Source: Psychrobacter sp. 4Bb | GTDB lineage: Bacteria > Pseudomonadota > Gammaproteobacteria > Pseudomonadales > Moraxellaceae | Reading direction: 5' to 3' | Assembly (NCBI RefSeq): GCF_002836735.1 | Contig: NZ_PJAS01000065.1 | Coordinates: 1-49,203, forward strand | Length of the DNA: 49,203 bases | Part shown: piece by piece, positions 42,392 through 49,203 of the stretch | Layout of the letters: each line of letters opens with the position of its first letter | Numbering within the stretch: position 1 is the stretch's first letter | The notes under the pieces: model-generated | The model's database searches: none | What the model was told of the DNA's origin: nothing | The model's input: the letters and a program-made list of their open reading frames with translations, nothing else | Translations under genes and position numbers: made by a program

Positions 42392-42985
42392 CTATGAGCC
42401 TGGCTTTAACACCCGGTAAACAGTAGCTACGCCAACACCAACTGCCTTAGCGATTTCCTCTTTTGTCATATTGCCTTGACTGTCTAATTCTCTAATACGA
42501 TTGTGTTTCGTTGTATTAGGCTTCTTACCGGAGGGCTTATAGCCACTGTTAGCCAATCCCTGCTTGATACGCTCTCTACGCTTGTCGTTATCAAGCTTTG
42601 CCATCGTTGCTAATAAGTCGATCAGCATATGGTTAATCACTGTTAGGATCTCACCTGTCATGCCATTATTAACTGTATGCGTCGTTGGTAGATCAGCCAC
42701 CACCAATCGCAAGCCTTTGTCTTTGATACGCTGCTTTAGAATTGCAAAATCATCTTGAGATAATCGGCTTAATCTATCCACGCTTTCAACCAGTAGAATA
42801 TCGCCTTGCTCAGCGTCCTTTAGCAGCTTGGCTAATAATGGTCTATCGAGCTTTGTACCACTGAAATGCTCGACGTACTCAACATGGTTATCATCATAAC
42901 TTGTACTGAAAGCCACCAAATCAGCCAATGCTCTGGTAGCGTCTTGATCCTTAGTGCTGGCTCTCACATAAATACGAACAGTCAT
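42392..42985 (-). CDS. serine recombinase (resolvase/invertase family)
   Basis: A complete 197-residue small serine recombinase. The catalytic serine is Ser10 in IYVRASTKDQDATRAL, and the arginines of VESVDRLSRLSQDDF complete the active site. The long E helix (GEILTVINHMLIDLLATMAKLDNDKRRERIKQGL) leads to a C-terminal helix-turn-helix (NMTKEEIAKAVGVGVATVYRVL). It could resolve plasmid dimers or invert DNA. Candidate binding sites lie just upstream (43067-43130). Confidence 0.93.
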   Translation of the reverse strand: MTVRIYVRASTKDQDATRALADLVAFSTSYDDNHVEYVEHFSGTKLDRPLLAKLLKDAEQGDILLVESVDRLSRLSQDDFAILKQRIKDKGLRLVVADLPTTHTVNNGMTGEILTVINHMLIDLLATMAKLDNDKRRERIKQGLANSGYKPSGKKPNTTKHNRIRELDSQGNMTKEEIAKAVGVGVATVYRVLKPGS

Positions 42986-43015
42986 AACCCACCTCTATTA
43001 TTTAGACTTAATAAT

Positions 43016-43130
43016 TAGTGCTCATTGATAATAACAAGATATTACTATCATTTAATAATATAAAAAAGTCTAATGATAGATAGATTATCATTTAAAGGTT
43101 TTATGTTTTGGGTATAGTCTAATGGTAGAT
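43016..43130. other. candidate res/crossover site of the serine recombinase
   Basis: AGTCTAATGATAGAT (43067-43081) and AGTCTAATGGTAGAT (43116-43130) differ by one base and lie about 49 bp apart. The first overlaps AATGATA/TATCATT, an inverted repeat spanning 43072-43092. Repeated 12-bp-type arms beside the gene are what a resolvase binds. The rest of the 328-bp gap up to arsB has a 27-codon frame starting at ATG 43122 that looks like a gene tail. Confidence 0.5.
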
Positions 43131-43272
43131 TGTCAGGCGCTTTCACTGGTTCGGTACCCTAGTGAGGACTTGAATGCTAAGCTGCGGGCTAATGTTATCA
43201 ACGCTTTAAATCGCTGAAATATTCACAGTGTACTTCATGGTGTACTTACCATACATATTCTATCTATGTTCG

Positions 43273-43293
43273 GTGCCCTATACAGGCACCGTA
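43273..43293. other. 7-bp hairpin past the arsB stop
   Basis: CGGTGCC (43273-43279) pairs with GGCACCG (43287-43293). It lies 20 bp beyond the arsB stop but has no T-run on the minus strand, so it is at best a weak terminator. Confidence 0.4.
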
Positions 43294-43313
43294 CTATAAG
43301 AATGACCGCTTAC

Positions 43314-44624
43314 TTAAACACTGGGTAACATAGGCAACCAAAATACTAAAGCTAAAAGCGTTACGAGTAGTACTGGCGGTGTTATGAATAAGCCAATCTT
43401 CATATACTGACCCCAGCTGATTTTATAATCCTTTTCCGCCAGTACATGTAGCCATAACAATGTTGCTAAGCTACCAATTGGGGTGAATTTTGGTCCTAAA
43501 TCATTACCAATAACATTGGCATAAATCATCAACTCACGCGTTGCAGTGGGAACTTGGGCGCTATCAATTGCCAGCGCTCCTATGAGGGTTGACGGCATAT
43601 TATTCATTACAGATGCTACGATAGCTGATAGAAAGCCTGTGCCGACCGTCGCAATGACGTTACCTTGCTGTCCTAACCAGTTTAGTATTTGCGCGCCATA
43701 TGCCGTGAGTCCTGCGTTACTTAAGCCATAAACCACTAAATACATACCGATGGAAAACAAGACAATTTGCCAAGGAGCTTTACGTAGAACGTGGGTCACA
43801 GAAAATTTGGTATCACGACCGCCTTGCCACCAGCGACCTGCGATTGCCATAAGCACTAGCGCCGCGATACTAGTCACCAATGAAATCACAAGACCTAATG
43901 ACTCGGTGGCAAAATAAGCGATAAGTAGTAAGGCCAATAATGGAAAGGCCGCTCGAAAAACCAAAGGGTCTTTGATAGCAGATTGCGGTGAGCTTAGACT
44001 ATCCATTGAATAATGCTTCGGGATATGTCGCGCATAGACAAGCCATAATACCAGTAGCGTTGCGATAACAGATACGATATTCACTGGCACCATGACTGCC
44101 GCATAGCGACCAAAACCAATATCAAAATAATTAGCGCTAACGATGTTGACTAGATTAGACGTTACTAATGGCAGACTTGCGGTATCGGCAATAAAGCCAG
44201 TAGCTATGATAAAGGCTAAAGCTGATTTGGGTGCAAAATCAAGGCGCAGCAAAATGGCAATGACAATAGGAGTAAGCAATAACGCCGCCCCATCATTAGC
44301 AAAAAAGGCGGCAATGAACGCACCTAGAATCACAATCATGGGAAACAGTCGCCGACCATGACCATTACCTAATCTTGCAACATGCAATGCCGCCCAGCCA
44401 AAAAATCCAGCCTCATCTAATATCAATGAGATGATGATGAGCGCGACAAAGGTAAAGGTGGCATCCCAGACGATATTCCAGACGATAGCCACATCTGATA
44501 ATTGCACCACCCCCAAAAGCAGGGCAACTACTGCGCCGCCCATTGCACTCCAACCGATACCCAGTCCTTTTGGCTGCCATATGACTAAGGTCAAGGTGAC
44601 AATAAAAATCGCTAATGCGAGCAT
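43314..44624 (-). CDS. arsB: ArsB arsenite efflux permease
   Basis: A 436-residue permease with about 12 membrane segments, typical of Ars[24 protein letters not shown] early, [16 protein letters not shown] with the conserved Asn-Asp-Gly-Ala, [21 protein letters not shown] in the middle, and [14 protein letters not shown] with [24 protein letters not shown] near the end. It expels As(III) and Sb(III). AAGG lies 7 nt before ATG 44624. It is the last gene of arsR, arsC-arsH, arsB. Confidence 0.95.
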   Translation of the reverse strand: MLALAIFIVTLTLVIWQPKGLGIGWSAMGGAVVALLLGVVQLSDVAIVWNIVWDATFTFVALIIISLILDEAGFFGWAALHVARLGNGHGRRLFPMIVILGAFIAAFFANDGAALLLTPIVIAILLRLDFAPKSALAFIIATGFIADTASLPLVTSNLVNIVSANYFDIGFGRYAAVMVPVNIVSVIATLLVLWLVYARHIPKHYSMDSLSSPQSAIKDPLVFRAAFPLLALLLIAYFATESLGLVISLVTSIAALVLMAIAGRWWQGGRDTKFSVTHVLRKAPWQIVLFSIGMYLVVYGLSNAGLTAYGAQILNWLGQQGNVIATVGTGFLSAIVASVMNNMPSTLIGALAIDSAQVPTATRELMIYANVIGNDLGPKFTPIGSLATLLWLHVLAEKDYKISWGQYMKIGLFITPPVLLVTLLALVFWLPMLPSV

Positions 44625-44682
44625 AAAGGTGCCTTAATAAAACAATGGTATTAGAGAAGGTTAACGTTAGATACGCTTGAGT

Positions 44683-45822
44683 TTAGAGTGATTTTTGATT
44701 TACACGCTGTGATACTTCCTCACGACTCTCTACGCGCTCAGAATAACGATCGGTTAGATAAGTGGAGCGACCACGTGTGAGCCACGTAAACTTCACTAAT
44801 TCCTCACACACATCAACGATACGCTGATATAAAGGCGAATTAAGCATACGATTATTGTCATCAAACTCTAAAAAAGCTTTCGGAACAGACGACTGATTGG
44901 GTATGGTAATCATACGCATCCAGCGGCCCAAGATACGCAGCTGATTGACGGTATTAAAGCTCTGACTGCCGCCACTGACTTGCATTACTGCCAGCGTCTT
45001 GCCTTGAGTCGGTCGAACGCCACCTAATGACAGTGGAATCCAATCAATCTGCGCTTTCATGATGCTAGTGATACTGCCATGGCGCTCAGGGCTAACCCAT
45101 AGCATGCCCTCAGACCACGCTGCTAGCTCACGTAACTCTCGTACTTTCGGATGATTAGCATCGGTACTATCAGGTAACGGTAAACCTGTGGGATCAAAGG
45201 TACGCACCTCGCAACCATACCAACGCAATACCCGACTTGCCTCTTCACTTGCTAATTTAGAGAACGAGCGTTCACGTAAAGAGCCGTATAGCACCAATAT
45301 TCTTGGTGGATGACGGGGATCATTTGCACCAATCAGAGCCTCAATATCAATCGGTTGCAGCTCTACTGCATCTATATTTGGTAACTCCGTTAAATCGACA
45401 GAGGCGTCTAAACTATTATCTTTAGTAGATTGGACTATTTCACCATCTTCTTTGGTAAAACGACTCACTGGATTGTCTAATAATTCAAATACCCGCTCCG
45501 AAGGTCGGCACAGCGCTGCGCCGCTAGAGGTCACCACAATAGGACGATTCATCAAAATAGGATGTGTCATCATGGCATCAATCAGTTCATCATCAGATAA
45601 CGTAGTATTATCCAAACCAAGCTCATCATAAGGCGTACCTTTCTGACGTAGAAGCTCACGCGGTGAAAGTTTCATCAAGCCTAACAGCTCAATCAAATAT
45701 TCACGAGTAGGCGGTGTTTTGAGGTATTCAATGACGTTCGGTTGCTCGCCTGAAGCCTTCATGATGGCCAAGGTATTGCGAGACGTACCACAATTAGGGT
45801 TGTGAAAAATGATAGGTGTCAT
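44683..45822 (-). CDS. arsC-arsH: ArsC-ArsH fusion (arsenate reductase plus ArsH flavoprotein)
   Basis: A single 379-residue frame joins two enzymes. Residues 1-120 are a glutaredoxin-type arsenate reductase: catalytic Cys11 in [12 protein letters not shown], then [19 protein letters not shown] and [11 protein letters not shown] with the binding arginines. A linker (about 121-165) leads to ArsH, residues about 170-360: FMN-binding [18 protein letters not shown] (from 179), [22 protein letters not shown] (243-262) and [21 protein letters not shown]. ArsC turns arsenate into arsenite; ArsH oxidises trivalent organoarsenicals or acts as an NADPH:FMN oxidoreductase. Both are usually separate genes. 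AAAAGG precedes ATG 45822. Confidence 0.93.
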   Translation of the reverse strand: MTPIIFHNPNCGTSRNTLAIMKASGEQPNVIEYLKTPPTREYLIELLGLMKLSPRELLRQKGTPYDELGLDNTTLSDDELIDAMMTHPILMNRPIVVTSSGAALCRPSERVFELLDNPVSRFTKEDGEIVQSTKDNSLDASVDLTELPNIDAVELQPIDIEALIGANDPRHPPRILVLYGSLRERSFSKLASEEASRVLRWYGCEVRTFDPTGLPLPDSTDANHPKVRELRELAAWSEGMLWVSPERHGSITSIMKAQIDWIPLSLGGVRPTQGKTLAVMQVSGGSQSFNTVNQLRILGRWMRMITIPNQSSVPKAFLEFDDNNRMLNSPLYQRIVDVCEELVKFTWLTRGRSTYLTDRYSERVESREEVSQRVNQKSL

Positions 45823-45874
45823 AACGACCTTTTTATAGTGTTAGAAGGGTTTGTATTCTTAAAAGAATAGTAGC

Positions 45875-46234
45875 TTAGCTGTTGGGTTTGTCGGATGGGT
45901 TGATATCGCAGGCACTCAAGCTGTCCAAAAGAGAGCCACATAACTCTGGGTGACCTGCACAGCAGTCTTTTAACAAGAATTGAATGACATCTTCGACATG
46001 CGTAAGAGACGCACGATAAATAATCTGGCGGCTTTGTCGTTGTGAGCTTACCCATCCTGCCCGGGCAAGCACGGCTAAATGAGCCGACATCGTATTATGT
46101 GGCACACCAAGATTGCGAGCGATTTCACCAGCAGGCAGACCATCAGGCTCATGACTAACCAAAAGTCTAAAAGCTTTTAATCGAGTTTCTTGAGAGAGCG
46201 CAGCAAAGCTGGTAGTAGCATTTATTATTTCCAT
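45875..46234 (-). CDS. arsR: ArsR-family arsenic-responsive repressor
   Basis: A 119-residue winged-helix repressor (AALSQETRLKAFRLLVSH, then GVPHNTMSAHLAVLARAGWVSSQRQ). The cysteines in LLKDCCAGHPELCG (91, 92 and 99) near the C terminus could bind As(III), as in ArsR types that have moved the site to the end of the protein. It lies 52 bp before arsC-arsH, and the AT-rich segment upstream (46235-46280) is the likely operator. It releases DNA when arsenite binds. Confidence 0.92.
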   Translation of the reverse strand: MEIINATTSFAALSQETRLKAFRLLVSHEPDGLPAGEIARNLGVPHNTMSAHLAVLARAGWVSSQRQSRQIIYRASLTHVEDVIQFLLKDCCAGHPELCGSLLDSLSACDINPSDKPNS

Positions 46235-46284
46235 AAGTCCAATAATATAGACATATAAAAATAAATCAAGATATTTTATGAGGT

Positions 46285-46352
46285 GAGACCATCCCAGATT
46301 CTGTGTAACTGACGTTTAGATTAAATACTTACACAAAATTTAGGAAGGTCTC
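46285..46352. mobile_element. 68-bp mini-element made of two IS256-type ends
   Basis: The left part GAGACCATCCCAGATTCTG...TTTAGATTAAATACTTAC matches the left end and stop-codon region of the IS256 element at 13369. The right part TTACACA...TTTAGGAAGGTCTC matches its right end. Everything between is gone, leaving inverted repeats back to back. No target duplication is visible. It is either an internal deletion of a related IS or a non-autonomous (MITE-like) unit. Confidence 0.8.
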
Positions 46353-46630
46353 TGAAAATTAACCACCTGACACAACTCGTCACCTACTAACAGATCTTGG
46401 CGGTCATAAAAGTTGCCCCAACGCTTATAATTATTATCCGTTCTCGACTCAGGGTTATAAGTAATGGCGATGTAGGTTTGAATTTTATTAGTGTCCTAAA
46501 TTAGTTGACCACCACCAGATTCTTATCAAAGACTTCATCATCTATTATTCGCCAAACGGCAACTTGCTGATGGTCTTTGGTGGTGACTAGATTTAAAGTT
46601 TGTTCAATCATTGCTTGAGGTCTCATATCC
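46353..46630 (-). pseudogene. decayed gene fragments, possibly restriction-enzyme related
   Basis: A minus-strand stretch near 46490-46350 reads KIQTYIAITYNPESRTDNNY, then KRWGNFYDRQDLLVGDEL, in the style of a TdeIII-like restriction endonuclease C terminus, and is cut at the mini-element. A second fragment (ATG 46628 to TAA 46503, MRPQAMIEQTLNLVTTKDHQ then WRIIDDEVFDKNLVVVN) is 42 codons and unrecognised. Neither is an intact gene. The family hint is weak. Confidence 0.3.
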
Positions 46631-46725
46631 TTATGATGTTTATTTGCTTCAAACCCAGTTACTTTACACTTAGCGGTTTAATTAAGCTACTTACTTGAGC
46701 TATTTGCTTCAGTTATTAGGCTTGG

Positions 46726-47562
46726 CTACTTACTCAACTTCAATATTCTAAAGGCGCCCTGAATAACTAAAGCAAATACGATGCTACCAATAATCAAATC
46801 AGGCGTACTAGAGTGTAACCAATTAACCAAAATCCCTGCAACAATTACCCCTAAATTGATAATCACATCGTTTGAAGTGAAAATCATACTGGCTTGCATA
46901 TGGGCTTCTTCTCCTTCTTTGCTTTTCGATTTTTGTAGTAAATAGAGGCAAATCAAGTTTGCAATTAGCGCAAGAATCGATATGACTATCATGGTAGAAA
47001 AGTCAGGTAACTGCTCATTGCCAAAGAAACGTCTTAGTACTTCTAAAAAACCAAGAATCGCTAGCGTAATTTGAAAATATCCGGCAATTCTAGCAATCCG
47101 TTTTTTCTTAATGACCGTTCCACCGACCGCAAATAAGCTAATTCCGTACACGAAGCTATCTGCTAACATATCTAAGCTGTCGGCGACCAACCCCATCGAA
47201 CGAGAAATCAGTCCCGTGCTCATTTCAATAATAAAGAAAGCAAAGTTAATGACCAGCACTATCCATAGTAGCTTTCTTTGCTCAGCATCTTTTTTGTGAC
47301 TAGAGTCAGCATCAATTTTAAAATTATTGTTGGGATCAGAGGGGTCAATGGTTTCGGTCGAGAGTAGGGTGTCTCCTAATTTTAGGTCATGAATAGCAGT
47401 CTCTATCCCTTCTATATTGTCATGATGAAACACAGTTAATTGACGGTTAGGAATGTCGAACTCAAGATGTTCAATATTCGAGTGGCCCTCTAATTTCATT
47501 CGGATTAGGTTTTCCTCCGAAGGGCAGTCCATCTTCGATATTTTAAAAGTTGTTTTATTCAT
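46726..47562 (-). CDS. cation diffusion facilitator with an N-terminal HMA-like domain
   Basis: From ATG 47562 the protein has 278 residues; a longer frame to 47730 reads through the repeats upstream and was rejected. Residues 1-70 resemble an HMA fold but with MDCPSEENL in place of CXXC, so only one Cys remains. After it come six membrane segments with the CDF metal motifs VADSLDMLADSFVYG and TSNDVIINLGVIV. It probably exports a divalent metal; which one is unclear. A resolvase cassette now separates it from the divergent MerR gene at 48771. Confidence 0.85.
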   Translation of the reverse strand: MNKTTFKISKMDCPSEENLIRMKLEGHSNIEHLEFDIPNRQLTVFHHDNIEGIETAIHDLKLGDTLLSTETIDPSDPNNNFKIDADSSHKKDAEQRKLLWIVLVINFAFFIIEMSTGLISRSMGLVADSLDMLADSFVYGISLFAVGGTVIKKKRIARIAGYFQITLAILGFLEVLRRFFGNEQLPDFSTMIVISILALIANLICLYLLQKSKSKEGEEAHMQASMIFTSNDVIINLGVIVAGILVNWLHSSTPDLIIGSIVFALVIQGAFRILKLSK

Positions 47563-47666
47563 AGTTACATTTATATCCGGGTGGTGGTTCAAAAAGTAGG
47601 CTGAAAAAAAACAGGCTGAGAAATTGATAAATAGTGAAATGCAAATGACACTATACATCAAATGCC

Positions 47667-47714
47667 CAGCCTGTCTAAGTGACAATATAACAGCCTGTCT
47701 AAGTGACAATATAA
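47667..47714. repeat. perfect 24-bp tandem duplication upstream of the CDF gene
   Basis: CAGCCTGTCTAAGTGACAAT plus ATAA occurs twice in a row (47667-47690 and 47691-47714). It lies about 105-150 bp upstream of the CDF start, where it could double a regulatory site or alter promoter spacing. Confidence 0.9.
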
Positions 47715-47760
47715 AGAAAAATGGTTTCAAAAGCCATACCCCAAGGGCACTATCAAAACA

Positions 47761-48520
47761 GGTCTCTTAATCAATTAATAGTCTACTTATAATAGACTGC
47801 AATAATGGAACCACTTATAACAGACTATTTTAGGTGTTTATGTTTATCAGAGCATAGAGCGCCCATCAAAGATCAAGATGCCAAGCGTGCCAAAAGTGAG
47901 CTCATATAGTTTGCTGCTGATCATGGTCACAAAATTGCCGCCTTCTATGTTGAAAACGAGTCAGACGCAACTTTAATACGTCCACAGTTAATGTAACTGA
48001 TAAATGATGCCCATGAAGGCGATATAATTTTGGTTGAGCAGATTGACCGCTTAGCACGTTTGAACCAAGCTGATTGGGATACGCTCAAAAGAATGCTATC
48101 AGAAAAAAAGCTCTCTATCGTGTCAAAAGAGCTGCCGACCTCATATATGGCGCTTCAATCTGAAAGCAGTACAGAATTTATGAGCAGTGTATTGCAGGCC
48201 ATTAACTCGATGATGCTGGATATGCTCGCAGCCATTGCTCGAAAAGACTATGAGGATCGCCGTAACCGTCAGATGCAAGGTATTGCTCGTGCTAAAGTAG
48301 AAGGTAAGTATGCCGGTCGTGGGAAGGATACCGAAAAGCGCAAGATCATCGCTAGTCTACTCAAATCAGGCCATAGCTATTCTGATATTCAGAAAATGGC
48401 CAAGTGCTCAAGGCATTTGATCGCTGATGTGGCCAAGGAAAGACTGAGGATGCTTAGTACTCGTTAAGTGGTTCCACTACAGCAGTCTACTATGAGTAGT
48501 CTATTAATTGATTAGTGAGC
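47761..48520. mobile_element. recombinase cassette bounded by about 56-bp inverted repeats
   Basis: The left arm (47761-47817) and right arm (48465-48520) are imperfect inverted repeats sharing TAATCAATTAATAG, TAGACTGC and TGGAACCACTTA. Between them is only a decayed serine-recombinase gene, whose stop overlaps the right arm. The unit sits between the divergent CDF and merR genes. It may be a small mobile element or an invertible segment with its crossover sites. Confidence 0.6.
47840..48467 (+). pseudogene. serine recombinase gene with a frameshift and two stops
   Basis: ATG 47840 begins MFIRA, then TAG follows, and the IKDQDAKRAKSELI continuation is in another frame. That frame has TAG at 47907-47909 and TAA at 47994-47996 before the intact C-terminal part (VEQIDRLARLNQADWDTLKR, then GIARAKVEGKYAGRGKDTEK, to TAA 48467). 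The 145-residue open stretch from 48030 lacks the catalytic serine. The sequence is clearly homologous to the relic at 38950. Confidence 0.85.
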
Positions 48521-48770
48521 CTTTTTAGATGGTTCCGCTGGGATATACTCATGTAGAACTGCATGTAATAACACTAATTTGGACTTTGATAATGAAAAAG
48601 GATAAACCATACATTGTTGTGGTTTAATATTGTTGTAACAACGGTAACTTTACTTATTTAATAGAAGAAAAAACAAAATCAATTAGCGATGTTTAAACTG
48701 GTATTCATTGATGGTCACTTTAATTAGATATAAAGTAAGTAAACAAAAAGTCAGTAAGGTAATTGATAAC

Positions 48771-49163
48771 GTGTCTAAACGAACCATAAGTATGTTGGCT
48801 AAAGAACTGAGTGTAAATGTCGAAACAATTCGCTTTTATGAACGCAAAGGCTTAATTAAACAACCACCAAAGCCTATGCAGGGCTATAGACATTACCCGA
48901 AAGAAACGGTAAATAGAATACATTTTATCAAGCGTTCTCAAGAATTAGGTTTTACGCTAAATGAGATTGAAGGGTTACTTGCGTTAAACGATAGTCCATG
49001 TAGTAAAGTACAAGAATTAGCTAATAAAAAACTGATCGCAGTACAAAAAAAGATGGCTGACTTGTTGTTGTTAGAACACGCTTTGGAAGAACATTTAGGA
49101 CAATGCCAAAATAATGATGACGATAGCCACTGCCCAATAATTGATTCGTTGCAACCGAAGTAA
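48771..49163 (+). CDS. merR: MerR-family regulator with mercury-type cysteines
   Basis: I start it at GTG 48771 (VSKRTISMLAKELSVNVET), giving 130 residues; ATG 48711 or TTG 48708 would add about 20 atypical residues. The MerR helix-turn-helix and wing are clear (SVNVETIRFYERKGLIKQPP, then GYRHYPKETVNRIHFIKRS). Three cysteines, in DSPCSKVQE, GQCQN and SHCPIID, are spaced 35 and 9 residues apart, as are the Hg(II) ligands Cys82, Cys117 and Cys126 of Tn501 MerR. No merTPA genes are present in the window. Its target may be the CDF gene. Confidence 0.85.
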   Translation: MSKRTISMLAKELSVNVETIRFYERKGLIKQPPKPMQGYRHYPKETVNRIHFIKRSQELGFTLNEIEGLLALNDSPCSKVQELANKKLIAVQKKMADLLLLEHALEEHLGQCQNNDDDSHCPIIDSLQPK

Positions 49164-49203
49164 ATGATTCACTTAACTACCATTTCCCACTAAAACAGCG
49201 AGA

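Noticed and set aside
48030..48467. 145-aa frame as an intact resolvase
   Set aside because: It begins at a TTG inside the gene and lacks the catalytic serine; the upstream part carries two stops and a frameshift.
48560..48770. A mer operator upstream of merR
   Set aside because: I looked for the GTAC-type dyad of mercury promoters and saw only the palindrome GTTGTAACAAC (48632-48642), which does not match.
1..49203. tRNA or rRNA genes
   Set aside because: No cloverleaf-like or ribosomal RNA sequence was noticed on reading; a dedicated scan was not possible.

Overview
The window reads as a mobilisable plasmid, or most of one, from a Moraxellaceae-type gammaproteobacterium, most likely Psychrobacter. 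It has an iteron/Rep_3 replication origin, a MobA/MobL relaxase with a probable oriT, a KfrA-like coiled-coil protein, toxin-antitoxin genes and several insertion sequences. The genus is an inference from overall gene style and moderate AT-richness; no database search was possible. A short minus-strand frame stays open across the two ends of the window, which would fit a circle but does not prove one.

Layout. 1-12,000 is the plasmid backbone: small HTH and hypothetical genes, mob genes and oriT, iterons and repB, an orphan DinJ/RelB-type antitoxin, yefM-yoeB, a TnpB element that abuts a start-less brnA antitoxin, kfrA, and about 1.3 kb without a convincing gene but rich in hairpins and closed by a strong terminator. 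12,097-14,670 holds a secreted CHAP/NlpC-like protein and an IS256-family element with an exact 8-bp target duplication.

14,942-37,644 is a large copper island. It holds lgt, the copRS two-component system, Met/His-rich periplasmic proteins, a c-type cytochrome, a DUF411 lipoprotein, a multicopper oxidase (CopA), CopB with a long Met/His/Asp repeat tract, a DUF305 membrane protein, an APC permease, an isoprenylcysteine-methyltransferase-like protein, two small membrane proteins, a P1B copper ATPase with three N-terminal metal-binding modules, tatABC, an ATP-grasp protein of unknown role and ccmF-ccmG-ccmH-ccmI. The island encodes both exported copper proteins and parts of the machinery that matures them: Lgt for the lipoprotein, Tat for the RR-signal oxidase, Ccm for the CXXCH cytochrome. 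I judge this the most interesting systems-level feature.

38,110-49,163 is a mosaic of a TSUP permease, a resolvase relic split by an IS982-family element whose transposase has an early amber codon, fifteen perfect copies of an 8-bp repeat, a Fic protein, an intact serine recombinase with candidate res sites, an arsenic operon (arsR, an arsC-arsH gene fusion, arsB), a 68-bp IS256-derived mini-element, a CDF transporter, a decayed serine-recombinase cassette bounded by about 56-bp inverted repeats, and a MerR regulator with the cysteine spacing of mercury-type MerR but no mer structural genes. The repeated resolvase relics at 39.0 and 47.9 kb suggest that this arm was assembled by recombinase-driven insertions.
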